Origin: Ixodes scapularis
Taxonomy: Eukaryota > Arthropoda > Arachnida > Ixodida > Ixodidae
Length of the DNA stretch: 64,000 nt
NCBI RefSeq assembly: GCF_016920785.2
Contig: NW_024609839.1
Span: 21,763,085 to 21,827,084 of the forward strand
Reading direction: 5' to 3'
Shown here: piece after piece, positions 1-10,684 of the stretch
Position numbering within the stretch: the first letter of the stretch is position 1
Layout: each line of letters starts with the position of its first letter
Notes under the pieces: generated by a model
The model's database searches: none
Told to the model about the DNA's origin: nothing
What the model saw: the letters and a program-made list of their open reading frames with translations, nothing else
Position numbers and translations under genes: made by a program

Positions 1-560
1 CCCGATTGCTTACAAGTTTTCGGAAAGACGCTTGACGTAGAAAATTATTTTGAAAAAAGAACGATGCGATTTATTCGGTATTTGCCGTGCTCAGTGTCTT
101 TGACTCCACCTGCCGGGAAAGTGGGTCGATGGCGACAACAACCTAGCGTTTGCAATGTGTGAACTTCGAAAGATGCCCGAAAAGTCGATTCCGATGCCCA
201 AGGAAAAGGTGATGGGGAGGTCGTAATGGGTGAAGGTGGCCAGCGGGAGCTAGTGTGGGAATATTGCGGCGTTGACGAGCATCAAAGGGTTTCACGTACC
301 GATATATGCTGCTGTAAAACCTGAACCAACAAAAAACACAACGCAGATGGTTGTAAGTGCGAAATACACCTCAGTGTCCCGAATTGTGGGTTGTCATGAA
401 GCGACTGAAGAATATCATTACGCAGGTTTTCGGGGATCACAAGAAGGGATTGTCCTGATTCATAGTTTTGACGATGAAGAGTGTGGGCAACTAGCAAATA
501 AAGGCTGTTCATCTTGGAGAATTTACATAGGGGTGCATTGTTTCCCACAAGTTGAATGAT
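1..560 (-). pseudogene. gypsy integrase remnant (zinc-binding region and core)
   Basis: On the minus strand, 548-282 translates to a stretch with LLVIPENLRNDILQSLHD, the run that precedes the H2C2 zinc site in Ty3/gypsy integrases. Downstream, about 210-60, comes a decayed core with GIDFSGIF, matching the first catalytic aspartate region. Integrase inserts retrotransposon cDNA into the genome. Frame changes separate the pieces, and the distal core and C-terminus are beyond the window. The family call is safe; function is lost. Confidence 0.75.
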
Positions 561-689
561 GTGTCGCAGCTTGGGATAAGGACATTATTCAGTGGATATA
601 CCAAACGATGGAGCAAGAACGGAGTTGGGAAAGTCCATGCCCAAACAGCACAGATTTGTTCAGTCATTGGCTAATAGCTGGCACGGTCT

Positions 690-870
690 TTTGACCAGTG
701 ACCAGATTGTGGTCAGGCGTTGTCCGATGACTGGCAGTTCTCTGGCCCCTAGCCATTGGCCACTGACCATCAGCCATCGGCCAAGCCTTGGCCGAAGAAT
801 GGCCACTCTTTGGCCATTGGCCAAAAGACCATCGCCAGCCACTGGCAAATGCTTGGCCAAAATCCGTGCT
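690..870. repeat. Cluster of TTGGCCA/ACTGGC palindromic words
   Basis: The stretch is built of short related words around TGGCCA, such as CATTGGCCACTG, TTGGCCGAAG, TTTGGCCATTGGCCAAA and CACTGGCAAATG. Many are self-complementary. It sits between the RNase H tail and the integrase of the gypsy element, where coding sequence would be expected. It looks like a small minisatellite or a tiny palindrome-rich insertion. Similar word clusters flank the TIR element at 32327-33512. Confidence 0.6.
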
Positions 871-939
871 GCTCGGGTGGCGTCATTAATGGCAATAGGG
901 CGTTGGAAAGGAGAGCGGGACAACACATCTAAGTCCTCG

Positions 940-1326
940 TGAGCTTGACCAGCTTTATATACAATTTAGACGCTGTACTCTTGTAGACGAAAAGACCACC
1001 CCGCGAGACGACCCGAATGATTTTTAATGTTCGTGAGCCAACATAGAGCATGGTGGTTGGTGACAAGACGAAAAGGTCGTCCAAATAGATATGGTCGGAA
1101 TTTTGTTATGGCCATATAAGCGCCGGACACACTGCCCTGTTGTGGAGCATTTGCTTTCTAACTTAGTTAGTCTGAGGCTGGAGTACGCATTAACATGCTT
1201 CCGGCCTTGATTCTTTTGAATGAGTACTGTTTCGATTCCAAATCCATTGGCATCCGAATGCATTTTGGTTAGACAACGGGGATGAAAATGACGCATGATT
1301 GGATCGTGGTTTAAAAAGAGCTTCAA
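940..1326 (-). pseudogene. gypsy RNase H remnant
   Basis: The minus-strand translation shows HSDANGFGIETVLIQ, the gypsy RNase H strand carrying the first catalytic aspartate, then AYSSLRLTKLESKCSTT. After a frame change around 1020 comes the tail SRGVVFSSTRVQRL, followed by a LSRSP run corresponding to the usual end of the domain. RNase H removes RNA from the cDNA hybrid. The glutamate-containing segment following STT is altered (GQCVRR). The fragment continues the reverse transcriptase directly upstream and lies in another frame. Confidence 0.75.
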
Positions 1327-1356
1327 TGATCGAAATAAATTTTCTTGGTCTACGGT

Positions 1357-2165
1357 TTATACGTTGGGTGCGTTTTCCGAGAGAAGGAAGGTGAGAGGTG
1401 TAGCCCAATCAGCAAAAGCTTTGATAAAACGACGGGAATTAGAGCAGAGGATGAGAAAACTTCTTAATCGTACTACATCAGTAGGGTGAGGAAACTTGGT
1501 AACGTCTCTTATTGTCTCAGAGTCACGGTGTATTCCGCCAGTACTGACAACGTAACCCAAGATCTGAATTTGAGGGGAAGCTAGACGCCAAATTTAATTT
1601 AATTGTAGAGCAGCAGTTCTGATGCATTCGAGCACTGACTTCAAGCGATGGAGGTGTTCATCGAATGCCATGGAAAAAATAACCAGACCGTTTAAATAAC
1701 GAAGGCGTGTTTGCCACTTCAGGTCGCATAGCAAAGCATCCATCATTCTTTCGAATCTTGCTGGGGAGTTACATAACCCAAAAGTTATTACCTTAAAGTA
1801 ATATAGTCCGTCGAGAGTAATAAAAGCTTTTTTCTCACGATAGCGTTCATCTACTCTTATTTGCCAGTATCCCGACCGTAAATCTAAAGGAGAAATATAG
1901 TTGGAACCTTGTAAGAAATCCAGTGCTGCGTCTATCCACGGGAGCTGACAGACATCCTTTATTGTGAATTTATTTAATCGCCGAGAGTCTGCCCAAAATC
2001 TCCAGGATCCGTCTTTCTTCTTAAATAAAACAACGAACAAGTACCAAAGACTAGAGGAAGGGGAAATAACATATTTCTAAAGCGTGTCTGGAACGTGCTC
2101 ATCAATCAACTTACACTCAGATGGAGAGACACGGTAGGGACTGTGGTGAACTGGCGAAGCAACAC
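1357..2165 (-). pseudogene. gypsy reverse transcriptase, catalytic box altered
   Basis: The minus strand from 2165 gives the lead-in TGVASPVHHSPYRVSPSE, then (from 2040) FKKKDGSWRFWADSRRLN, SPLDLRSGYWQI with a catalytic aspartate, and YFKVITFGLCNSPARFERMM. The catalytic box should read YLDD; here it is YLNG, so both aspartates are lost. The connection segment (1560-1357) has IHRDSETIRDVTKFPHP and LRSFL. A stop separates the lead-in from the main body, and a frame change separates the body from the connection. Family assignment is firm; polymerase activity is excluded by the lost residues. Confidence 0.88.
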
Positions 2166-2169
2166 CGGT

Positions 2170-2920
2170 GTTAACGCGATGTTTGACTAAAGTGACAGAT
2201 GGTAAGGGCGCATCTTTACGATCAAAACATAAAGTGTAGTCCTTCTTTACAATTGATGAATGATGTTGTTACTCCTTTGACAAATTCGAATCAAGCATGG
2301 GTAATAAACCGGAGACACCTCCATCCGTCGAGAAACCTCGGCTCGGTAAGTTTGGTGTGAATGTGTTGAGGGTAGCAATAAGAGTGTTAGACAGCTTGTG
2401 AACATAAACGATACATGTTGTAGGTCGGGAACGCGGTTTCATTTGAAATATTCGTGATCGGGGCTTCGGTGAAACTATTTCTCATTGTGAGTATTGAAAA
2501 ACGTAAGGCTAGTCCTTTCTGAAGAAACAAATCACAACTCAATTTATTATAACATCTGGTGACTGGCGATCAAAACAATACTCACTTTCTAATGTTACAA
2601 AGCAGACGTGAGTGGTAGAATCACACAGCCGTAAGCCGCGCATACTTTCGCTACAACCAGCGAGGACTCCGGATGACAGTAAGATTTTGTGCTTCGTGAA
2701 TGCATGGGGCTTTGCATTGCGATAAGAAGTCCCAAACTAATATGAGATAGCTGCGGAATTTTTTCACAAAAATATAAAAGACGTAATGAATTTTGTTTCA
2801 CAGAGTACGAGTTGTGCACGAGCAGCGCGGCGAAGAAAAGCGTGATTCACATCTCGCAATTGTCTTCCGTCAGGAGTGCCGCCAACGAGATGAAGCTTGC
2901 TCCTAACTGACTCCTTCATC
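2170..2920 (-). other. gypsy gag-pol spacer, no intact ORF
   Basis: This interval lies between the gag end and the start of reverse transcriptase on the minus strand, where zinc knuckle and protease belong. The translation is full of stops. I see no convincing knuckle or DTG/DSG triad. Confidence 0.4.
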
Positions 2921-2922
2921 TC

Positions 2923-4350
2923 TCATACTGCGGCACAGGTGTAAATGAAGGCTGAGAAAGGCTTTGTACATACGGTGATTAAAACGAAGCTTCGTGGAGG
3001 TGACGGAGACTTACAGAATTTAGACGAAGCGGCATGATCCCCTAAATCCACGGCGTCTAGTTTCCCACGCTCGAGTAGGACGTGGATGGGGGTGCAAAGG
3101 CCTGAATGACGTGGCCGAGCGGTAGGGTGACGGGTTTTGCTTGCATGGGGACGGTCTGGGATAATGCGAGCGAGGAGGAGCAGAGGAAGTCGAGTTAGCG
3201 TACTCATCTTCATAGGGTCGCGGAGTGTGTGCAGGCCGGGGTTAGTAGTCCGAGCGGGATCCGTAAATCTACTCAAGCTATATGGCCGCGAAGACCACCG
3301 TGAAAGCAACTGCGGTGTTGTCGAATGACTGGAGGCCACTGATCGGCAAAGACATTTGGTTTTGGTGGTTTTTAGTATAATGGGCTGGAAAAGGGGAGGT
3401 TGGTAGAGACACGCGGTGGGGTGGTAATGGTTGTTGCAAGAAGGGACTTTCTCTGGAGCGAGAGGTAAGGGCATTAGAAGAGTTCTGTAGCGTGGCTGCT
3501 GCAAGCTCCTCCCGTATAACATCGCGTGAAGACAGGGGGATGGTGTTGTCGATGGGATCGTTGAGCGCGGTAGAATGATCGGGAAACATAAGGCGCAGCT
3601 CCTCACGCTGTCGATGATAGGGACTTGCTGTGAAGGTGCCATGAGGGGAGCCGTGGTTGGAATCGCTGCAGTCGTCGGGGTGCGAGCGCGTTTGCTCTCG
3701 TTGGGACGACGGCATGGCTCGGTGATAACGCTGACTCTCGTCGCATTCTGGGCCATTATATACTTAAACCCGCCTTCTGGTATACCCTCTAAGATATGTC
3801 TGACTTTGTCAGCCTTTGTCATGGTGGTGTCAGACAGTCTAGACAGCGCCAGTACGCCCCCGATGCATGTAATGTAGTTCTCGTCGGGACCTTGTGCTCG
3901 GTACAAGAGGCGTCCCTCGGTAAGTTGTTTCCTTTGCGCCGGGAGTTTGAACACTTCAATAAATTTCCTCTGAAACCGGTCCCAGGAGGCGAAGGAATCT
4001 ATAATATTGTTATACAAAGTGATTGCTGTGTCCTTGAAGTAGAAATTGACGTCAAAAACCTTGAGAGTGTCGACCCATCGGTTGCGGGTGCTCATTTTGT
4101 CGTAGTCGCGGGGTCATTCAATGACATCCTAATCTGCAGTCAGAGAACACAGGTCCGTCCCGCTGGAGGATGGTTACGGTTGAAGCCGGCATTGTACCAG
4201 AGCTTTGCGAGCAGGGCTGCAGTTTCTGGCCCGATCGGACTACCGTGTTTATGCGGAGGGCCTGCAGCAGGGGTGGTAGGACCTCCACAAAGTAATACTC
4301 GATGTTTAGACAGCGCAAATACATCTATTAGGATGTGATCTATTGTCGTA
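2923..4350 (-). pseudogene. gypsy gag polyprotein remnant
   Basis: The open minus-strand stretch 4095-2923 begins with a retrotransposon gag core. It shows ITLYNNIIDSFASWDRFQ, KFIEVFKLPAQRKQ, YITCIGGVLALSRL and TKADKVRHILEGIPEGGF, the pattern of the capsid-like domain of arthropod Ty3/gypsy gag. From about 3715 the homologous continuation moves to another frame (3715-3278, with DVIREELAAATL). Upstream, 4350-4100 probably encodes the gag N-terminus in shifted frames. No zinc knuckle survives. Gag would package element RNA in cytoplasmic particles. It belongs with the broken pol downstream. Confidence 0.8.
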
Positions 4351-4389
4351 ACTGCTTCCTCTTCCTCCTCCTCTATCCACAAGAAAAGG

Positions 4390-5815
4390 TAAAAGTAGAC
4401 ATAGGACCGGTTTCAGTATGTTTAGACCAGGAACATGGCGACCGGAAAATTCGCTCGCGCTAGCGAAAGCGGATTATGTTATACCCTCTGCTAGATACGA
4501 TAACAGCGCCGCAGCTATGGCTATAGCGGCGCACGCGTGGCGGCTACTACGTAGCACCTCTCTTACAATGGTTCATATATTACCGAGGAGGGCACGCTAT
4601 GAACCAAACATAATTCAAAATAAAAATGTTAAATATAGCTCATAACACGTATTACCCTTTGCTTATTATAATGTGTATCAAGTTGTTTGTTGTGAGGGAT
4701 ACAAAACCAAATCAACCAAATGGCGTGTCGACATTGGTAGAGCAGGGCATATTTTATGGCCAAATTGAAGCATACTATATTTTAATTAATATCGTCCCAA
4801 ACCTTTTATTACAACCTAAAAAAAACAACGCAGGTTGTAATCAACGGTATAACACGCTACCAATTAGATGTCAAATTTTATCAAGCTCTGATGTGGTTAG
4901 AACTATATATAATTTATTGGAACTCTATGTTACATAAAGCTCAAATATGTTTCTTAAAATCAGCTGACCCCTTTAAACAAACTTTGATCTGTAATATATT
5001 TTATACTTTTTGAATACTAAACAAAATTTGAATTTCAGTGCCCAATTTTCGTCGCTTAGTAGTAGCACTAGAGGGCGAGGAATCATAATTGACGCTGCAT
5101 ACCAGCATACCGCCTTTACTCAGCTGCAGATAGTTTATCATAGTGGGTGTGTCGTGTAACTCGGGTGTGCGGTTGGGGAAAAAGCAGTGCGGAATTCGTG
5201 TTGTCAGGTGGAGGTTCTGGAAACAAAGGAACGGCCCAAAAAGCCTTGCATTGTTCTGCAAATAAGTCCTGTTTCATTCATTGAACGAGCATCTCAAACA
5301 AGGAGTGTGGATTTCCCCTGTTGTCGATGCCATCCAGAAAACAATACAGCATGGGGAGAAAGTTGTTAATATAGAATATTAGCAGTTTATACATCACGTT
5401 GTAGGAAGTTTCTTAAGAGCAAGCTATACTACCAGCTACGACGTCTATCGCCACATGTTAGTCGGAACAGACAATCTCGTCTACACGCAATTTGCGGCCT
5501 CCCTTGCAAGCTCCATGGGACGACCTTGACGCTTCCTTTATATGACGCATCTTTTTTTGACGTTCCTTCCCCGACTTAAACAAGGATTTACAATACGATC
5601 TACTCGTATTTCTTTTATACACTAATCAATTTCAAATGCTTTGGCCCCAAGAACAGGAACAACTCGGCGATGTTCTTCTCGTGTACAGGCGTGCGACAAA
5701 CCGACCATTTGCCCATTTGCAACGGGCTCTAGTTGAGTAACTGTGGCATACTATATAGTCACTAAAAGCTTAACAAACGCAATATGTGACCTATAATGAT
5801 GACGCTTTTTGCTCT
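4390..5815. other. No gene recognised
   Basis: The stretch is AT-rich in its first half (4600-5030), with short ORFs of no recognisable family. A modest GC-richer part at 5040-5360 has an 86-codon minus-strand ORF (5261-5001) without a known domain. Confidence 0.5.
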
Positions 5816-5817
5816 AA

Positions 5818-6441
5818 TTTTTGTGATGTGCACGATGAAGAAGCCATGACCGGCCTCGCCATCTTAATACCTTGGCACGGGCCTTCGTGTCATGAGATGA
5901 GCCGTCGACGGCCGGGGCCAGAACACGTAAAAAGAACACGCAGAAGAAGACGAGCAGAAAGGCAAGAGACAGTGAAGAAAGGCAGCAGAAGACGGAACAC
6001 CAGGGTCCGTCCGCTGGACTACTTTTACCTGGGTTCATTCCGGTTTTTCAAGACCGAGAAATCAAAAGTTCACCTGACCTACCACCCTCTGGGTTTGTAC
6101 CGGCTTTTCAAAACCGGGAACTCAAAAGTTTTCTTTTTCGTCCACTTCCATTTGGGTTCGTCACATTCAGATGACCAATCCCTAAGCAATGTCACGTTGT
6201 GCAGTGGATTAACTGGCAGCGTTGATAAAAGTCGAACGAAAGACCTTGTGGCATGGCTTTTCGAGTACTGACTTTCGAGTACCGACAAGTGCCATTTCGC
6301 AATATCTAAACCACGTGTGCTTACTTTATTGATACCGCTTTTGTAGCTTCTATTTTTCTTTTATTTTCTTGGTTACTTAAATAATTTTCTAACCACACGC
6401 TTTTGTTCTTATGTATTGAAACATAAGAACCTAAAACATCA
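5818..6441 (+). repeat. Left LTR-like repeat of gypsy element 2
   Basis: It shares extended similarity with 13891-14589, including TTGTGATGTGCAC at the start, GAGCCGTCGACGGC, AGACGAGCAGAAAGGC and the end AAAACATCA. Inside are imperfect units of about 60 bp around ACCGGGAACTCAAAAG; two are visible here against three in the right copy. Gag follows about 100 bp later, as expected for a 5' LTR. The true 5' end is not clear, because similarity to the right copy stops at about 5818. Confidence 0.65.
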
Positions 6442-6540
6442 TGACAATTTCGCGTCCGCCGCAGGACGAGACCGATTGAGGGTTATTTAAAAAACAAAAA
6501 AGCAGGAATGAGTGAAAGAAATTTAGTCAGTCTGGGGGAA

Positions 6541-7425
6541 GGGTTGTGTCTGCGAGACACCGAGCTTCGAACATGGGTGGAAACGAAGCAAGCACAGGAG
6601 GAAGACAAGAGAAAGAACGCGCAGCTGAACGCGAGGCTACCTGATACGCACTGAGACGGAAGACCGTATGCTACAACTCCGTATATGGTTGGCAGAGACC
6701 GGCATTGTACTGGGAAGGAGGCCTGCAGGTGATAAAGGAGCGGAAGGTCTGTCGGTGGTCATAAACCCTCACAAGATGCTCCCAGCGTTTAATGAGAAAC
6801 CAAATCACTTGGACGTGTACTTGAAACACTTCGAACACATCGCCGCAGGATATAACTCACCAAACTCCGATTGAGCTACGGCATCTAGTGCGTGCTTAGG
6901 TGGGGAAGCCCTAAAGGTCTTGGAGCGGCTGTCTCCGGATGATTTTATCTATAAATTTTGAGAAAACTATGCTAGCAGTTCTGAAACGGTTTTGGTTGAC
7001 AGTGGAAGAATACAGAGATACATTTCGCGAGAGCTAACCCCAGGATGGCCAAGTCCAAAAAAAGTAAAGTGCACTGCGAAAATTCAAGTTTCTTTGAACG
7101 CTGGGTGGAGATGACAAGCACCGCCGGCAACATTCAAATATCTGCAAAACCAACTGGTTGCCGAGCAAACCCTCAACAACCACGACAGCCGTTTGGTGTT
7201 GTTTCTAAAAAAAGAAAACGCAAGATGCTTAGCGTGATGGCAGAAGCGTGGTGCAGCTTCCTTGAAGCATAGCATAAAAGAAACCTGCTCATGTTTTGGG
7301 AAGAGCACGAGTCGGTAGACGTAAAGACGAAGGAATTCGACTGTTCCAACAGCCTCGTATTAAATGTTTCTTATATAATAAAACAAGACACAAAATTTCG
7401 GACCGTCGTTCGACAACCAAGCGAC
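6541..7425 (+). pseudogene. gypsy gag remnant
   Basis: Plus-strand translation in shifting frames shows LRTWVETK, LPAFNEKPNHLDVYLKHFEH and ACLGGEALKVLERLSPDDF, then VSLNAGWR and QLVAEQTLNNHDSRLVLFLK. These match, in order, the gag capsid domain of arthropod Ty3/gypsy elements. At about 7345-7420 the run CFLYNKTRHKISD is a damaged zinc knuckle of the C-x2-C-x4-H-x4-C type. Several stops and frame changes rule out a working protein. The gene is cut off by the foldback insertion at 7430. Confidence 0.7.
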
Positions 7426-7429
7426 TCTA

Positions 7430-8148
7430 CAGGGTGATTCAAAGAGAGGCCAGGCTCTTTAAATTGACCGCAAAATTCGGCTTCTTAACCTATCACGCTA
7501 CAACTTTGTGCAGCGTTGCACACATATGGTGCACTTTTTTGTGAAATTTGCAAAGAGCGAACTTAACTGAGGAAAATCTAAAGAAAGAAAAAGGCTTAGC
7601 TCCCATGGAAAGGCAGCGACGCCACCGGTCTTCAAACAACACGGCGCCGTTTTGCATGGGAGACTAGAGATGGCGCAACGAACACCGCCAACGAACGAGC
7701 ATACGGCGGCGAGAGCCGGCGTCTTTAGCAGACGATGTTTTCGACTCAAAAGCGGCGCATTCCGCAGGCGGTGACAGTCGCAGAAACAAAAATAGGCGCG
7801 GTAACAACAAGGAACTGCAGTTGCTTGTCTGCTAAAGACGCCGGCTCTCGGTGTCGTGTGCTCGTTCGTTGGTGGCAGTTGGCGTCGCGACCGCTTGCGC
7901 CATCTCTTGTCTCCCGTGCGAAACGGCGCTGTGTTGTTTGAAGACCTTGGCTTCGCTGCGTTTCCATAGGAGCTAAGCCTTTTTCTTTCTTTACTTTTTC
8001 CTCAGGTAAGTTCGCTCTTTGCAAATTTTACACACAAAAAAAAAAGCACCATCTGTGGGCAACGTCTCACAAAGTCGTAGCGCGATAGGTTAAGAAACCG
8101 AATTTTGCGGTCGATTTAAAGAGCCTGGCCTCTCCTTGAATCACCTAG
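7430..8148. mobile_element. 719-bp foldback element with about 330-bp inverted arms, TA target
   Basis: The left arm starts CAGGGTGATTCAAAGAGAGG and the right arm, reversed, starts CTAGGTGATTCAAGGAGAGG. The two arms stay similar for about 330 bp each, leaving a very short centre near 7770. TA dinucleotides at 7428-7429 and 8149-8150 look like the duplicated target. The long complementary arms would fold into one hairpin. TA targets and CAGGGTG ends suggest mobilisation by an IS630/Tc1/mariner-type transposase, which is inference. No transposase ORF is present. It interrupts gypsy gag. Confidence 0.85.
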
Positions 8149-8149
8149 T

Positions 8150-8712
8150 ATATACTGCGTGCCCTGTCGTTGCATGCGACACGACTTGAAATCGTAGAGA
8201 AAGAAAAAGAGCGGCCAAAAGGAGACCTCCTGCCGTGTCTGTCTCGGATGAACACGAAGGACATATCACAGATACACAGAATACTTTCAAACGCAAACTA
8301 GAGAAAGAGAGGGAAAGGAACGAGGCTCCCAACATAGACCTGGATGGGGAGACGGCAACCCATGATATGCCCGCCTTTGGAGGTGCGCTGTTCGGCCATG
8401 TTGTTTGTTTAAAACGTTACAAGCAGCAAAACCTTAGTTGTGCGCCGCGCTCTTGTCCCAGAGGCGGTATTTACGGGGACCATTGCCACGCTAATGTTGG
8501 TGGATGGCCGCAGCATTTAGGTTCCGGAAGCTGAAGCTATCATCGTTTACCCTTGTTTCGCTGGGAATGCTATCGTGAAGTGCCCTGAGGCTCCTTTTTT
8601 ACCAGTTATCACGCTGCAAGTCTCTGAAACAGGCGGTGCTACCTAAGTGCTTGCGCCCTCATGCGTTAAAGTTAGCCCACAAGAGTCCGATGGCAGGGAA
8701 TCATGGCATCGA
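8150..8712 (+). pseudogene. gypsy protease region fused by deletion to integrase zinc region
   Basis: Around 8490-8600 the plus strand gives ATLMLVDGRSI, then a stop, then VPEAEAIIVYPCFAGNAIVK. This fits the gypsy aspartic protease C-terminal half. Directly after it, 8630-8712 gives QAVLPKCLRPHALKLAHKS followed by GNHGIEN, which is the H2C2 zinc-binding region of integrase. All of reverse transcriptase and RNase H that should lie between is absent, so an internal deletion joined the two. The fragment ends where the minus-strand LINE piece begins. Confidence 0.55.
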
Positions 8713-8716
8713 GAAT

Positions 8717-9230
8717 TCAGTCGATCGTGTTCTGGAAGCTTTCATTTAGCCGAGCATACATAACAAAGTACGAGGACACGTGAGGTCGTGCGACACAGCA
8801 GGACGACAGCAAACCATGAACATAGCGCAGGCAGCGGAAGTAGCGGAGAGAATTCAAAATGTACGACCGCAGTAGGCAATTGATGTAGCCTGCTCTCACT
8901 GAAGGCGGCAGCGTATTCCTCTCGAAAATGAGAATTATGTGTTTAGTGGGCCGTTCCTGTCCATCCCTTCGAATTTTGATTCGTTTTGTGGCGTTACCAC
9001 CTCGAGCTTGCAGACCCTCCACAATTTCTTCCTCGGAGCTGTCTGCCAGATCATCCTCTGGTATCACACCGCGTATGGTGTTCAGTGTGTGGTAAGGAGA
9101 AACAGTCACATTGAGGCTAGGGCCTAGAAGTTTTGGAATACCTCCACAAGAAGGTCGCCTGAAAAGAGCTTCCCAGCTTTATATTTCGCTCCTAGTGTGC
9201 TTTCGAGACCTTCAGCAACAATTAAAGAAA
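8717..9230 (-). pseudogene. Non-LTR retrotransposon ORF1 fragment
   Basis: The minus-strand ORF 9109-8717 reads LNTIRGVIPEDDLADSSEEE, then RIKIRRDGQERPTKHIILIF, AGYINCLLRSYI and RCLRYVHG. This is the RNA-binding and pre-knuckle part of arthropod Jockey/I-type LINE ORF1 proteins, where a CFKCQRFGH-like zinc knuckle follows. Here the knuckle cysteines are mutated. Upstream, to about 9230, the pattern continues weakly (GDLLVEVF). It is an insertion fragment inside gypsy element 2, on the opposite strand. Its ends are not precisely defined. Confidence 0.7.
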
Positions 9231-9234
9231 ACAC

Positions 9235-9540
9235 CTTGGACATTGCCAATAACGGGAAATACCTTGGACAAAAAGCTGGTAAAGTAGTCGTTTAAGTTTC
9301 AGTTGCTCTTGGTTATGAACGTTGAAAGGGCTTCTGTGCAGAATCCTTTAGGAGGCCGGTCACGTTGTTTTTGTTTGGTACGCATAGGGATCGGAAGGTA
9401 TTCAGTAGTTGTGGCGCACCGCCCTCTACCGTGCCCAACAAGGGGATAGGTTATGTGCCATTACAAGAATGGCTGAGCTGGCACGATTACGCTACTAGTG
9501 CTACCAAAAAAATATAACCGAGTGTGGCTCTAGAGAGGCA
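9235..9540. other. No gene recognised
   Basis: This is unassigned sequence between the LINE ORF1 fragment and the GC-rich repeat, with no ORF of note. CACCTTGGACATTGCC and ATACCTTGGACAAAAAG suggest a short local duplication at 9231-9270. Confidence 0.4.
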
Positions 9541-9995
9541 TCTGTCACGACCCAAGGTGAGCCCTTGCCTCCAAAGAAGATGAAAGGGGAAAGAAGGGCA
9601 GGAAGAGTGAAGGGGCAAAGGTAGGAGAGGAAGGAAAGGCGACTGACTGAATCATCCTGGTCGGGCCAAGCCAGAACACCCGTCTAGGGAGAAGCAGGGG
9701 CCGAAGTGGTGTATTGCCTCGCCCGGGGTGCCCCGAAGGCTCCAAACGTACCCCGGGCTCAGCTCAACCACCAATATCCCCTTTTCCCCGAACACTGGTT
9801 AAGCAACACACATCCAGGCGCGTGTGGGTGAACCCACAGGACTGGGGGTTTGCGGTGACGCCACTCTCCAAGCACCTAATAAAGCAGGTGTCCCCTGCGG
9901 CCCCCCGTAGCTGGGGTTCATGGAGACGCCACTTACGAAGCACCTAACACCTAAGGTGTAGGGCGCCCCTTGCGGGGAGGTAATAAAATATAACG
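9540..9995. repeat. GC-rich dispersed-repeat-like block with two imperfect tandem units
   Basis: Two related units sit at about 9855-9925 and 9919-9985. Each contains GACGCCACT, AAGCACCTAA and AGGTGT, followed by a CCCCTGCGG/CCCCTTGCGGGG hairpin-like run. Upstream is a CTCGCCCGGGGTGCC stretch. The composition differs sharply from the flanks. It behaves like part of a repeat family, but I cannot name the family. Confidence 0.45.
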
Positions 9996-10059
9996 GCGCA
10001 GATAATAATATAAAGTCATATAACGCTAGATAATGGAACGTAACTGCATTACGAAAAAT

Positions 10060-10680
10060 GTGGAAAAAGGCTGATGTTACCTAACAGTTCTAAATGTAAA
10101 CTAATCAATTTTACCCATAAAGTGTCTTCCTTACCCTCCAAATGTACTCTTGACAAATACGTATTCGAATCAGTATCAATGTATTAATATCTTGGCCTTA
10201 GACTAACACTTAGCCTCTTGTGGAAACCTTACATCGAAGCCATTTCTGCAGTACCTTCCCAGGCCTTCGGATTAATCAGACGTAATCTGCGAGACGCTCT
10301 CCCCTATGCGCGAAAGATGACCTATGAAACTTACGTAAGACCAAAATTAGAATATGCATCCGTGATCTGGAGCCCTCATCATGTATACTTCAACAATTAC
10401 CTAGAGTCAGCACAAATCCGAGACTGCCGATTGGTCTTATCATCGTATGACCCCTTCTCCAGTTTCTCCTCTAAAAGTCCACTTTGACTTACACCCTGAC
10501 CCTCCCTCACCCATAGAAAATTCTCTGGTCTTTGCCTTCCCCATAAAGTTTATTACCATTGCCCGGAACCAAAAACCTTTTCTCTCACCCCCGATAGATT
10601 ATCATCCCGCCTAAATAACTATTGTGCAATTAAACGTATTTCCTTCAAATCTAAGGCGTTCAGCAAATCTTCGGAAATGA
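10060..10680 (+). pseudogene. LINE A: C-terminal reverse transcriptase/ORF2 tail (CR1/Jockey-like)
   Basis: The plus strand gives MYQYLGLRLTPSLLWKPYIE (10176 onward, close to a frame break), AFGLIRRNLRDALPYARKMT and YVRPKLEYASVIWSPHH. These are the thumb and post-RT region typical of arthropod CR1/Jockey-type LINE ORF2. The reading decays after about 10490. The same element resumes at 11336 after insertion of LINE B: the VWNQFPSSIV motif that should follow appears there. The enzyme would carry out target-primed reverse transcription; only its tail remains. Confidence 0.65.
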
Positions 10681-10684
10681 TTGT

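Larger units (their letters stand above)
1..4350 (-). mobile_element. Degenerate Ty3/gypsy LTR retrotransposon, truncated at window edge
   Basis: Read on the minus strand, gag (about 4350 to 2923), an ill-defined protease interval, reverse transcriptase (2165 to 1357), RNase H (1326 to 960) and integrase (560 to 1) follow in the standard Ty3/gypsy order. Each part is recognisable by residue pattern, but all are broken by stops and frame changes. No LTR was recognised on the 5' side, and the 3' side runs off the window. The copy is old and cannot encode a working polyprotein. The order of domains makes a single element more likely than several unrelated fragments. Confidence 0.85.

Noticed and set aside
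7735..8024. ORFs on both strands inside the foldback element
   Set aside because: They arise from the self-complementary arms and show no family.
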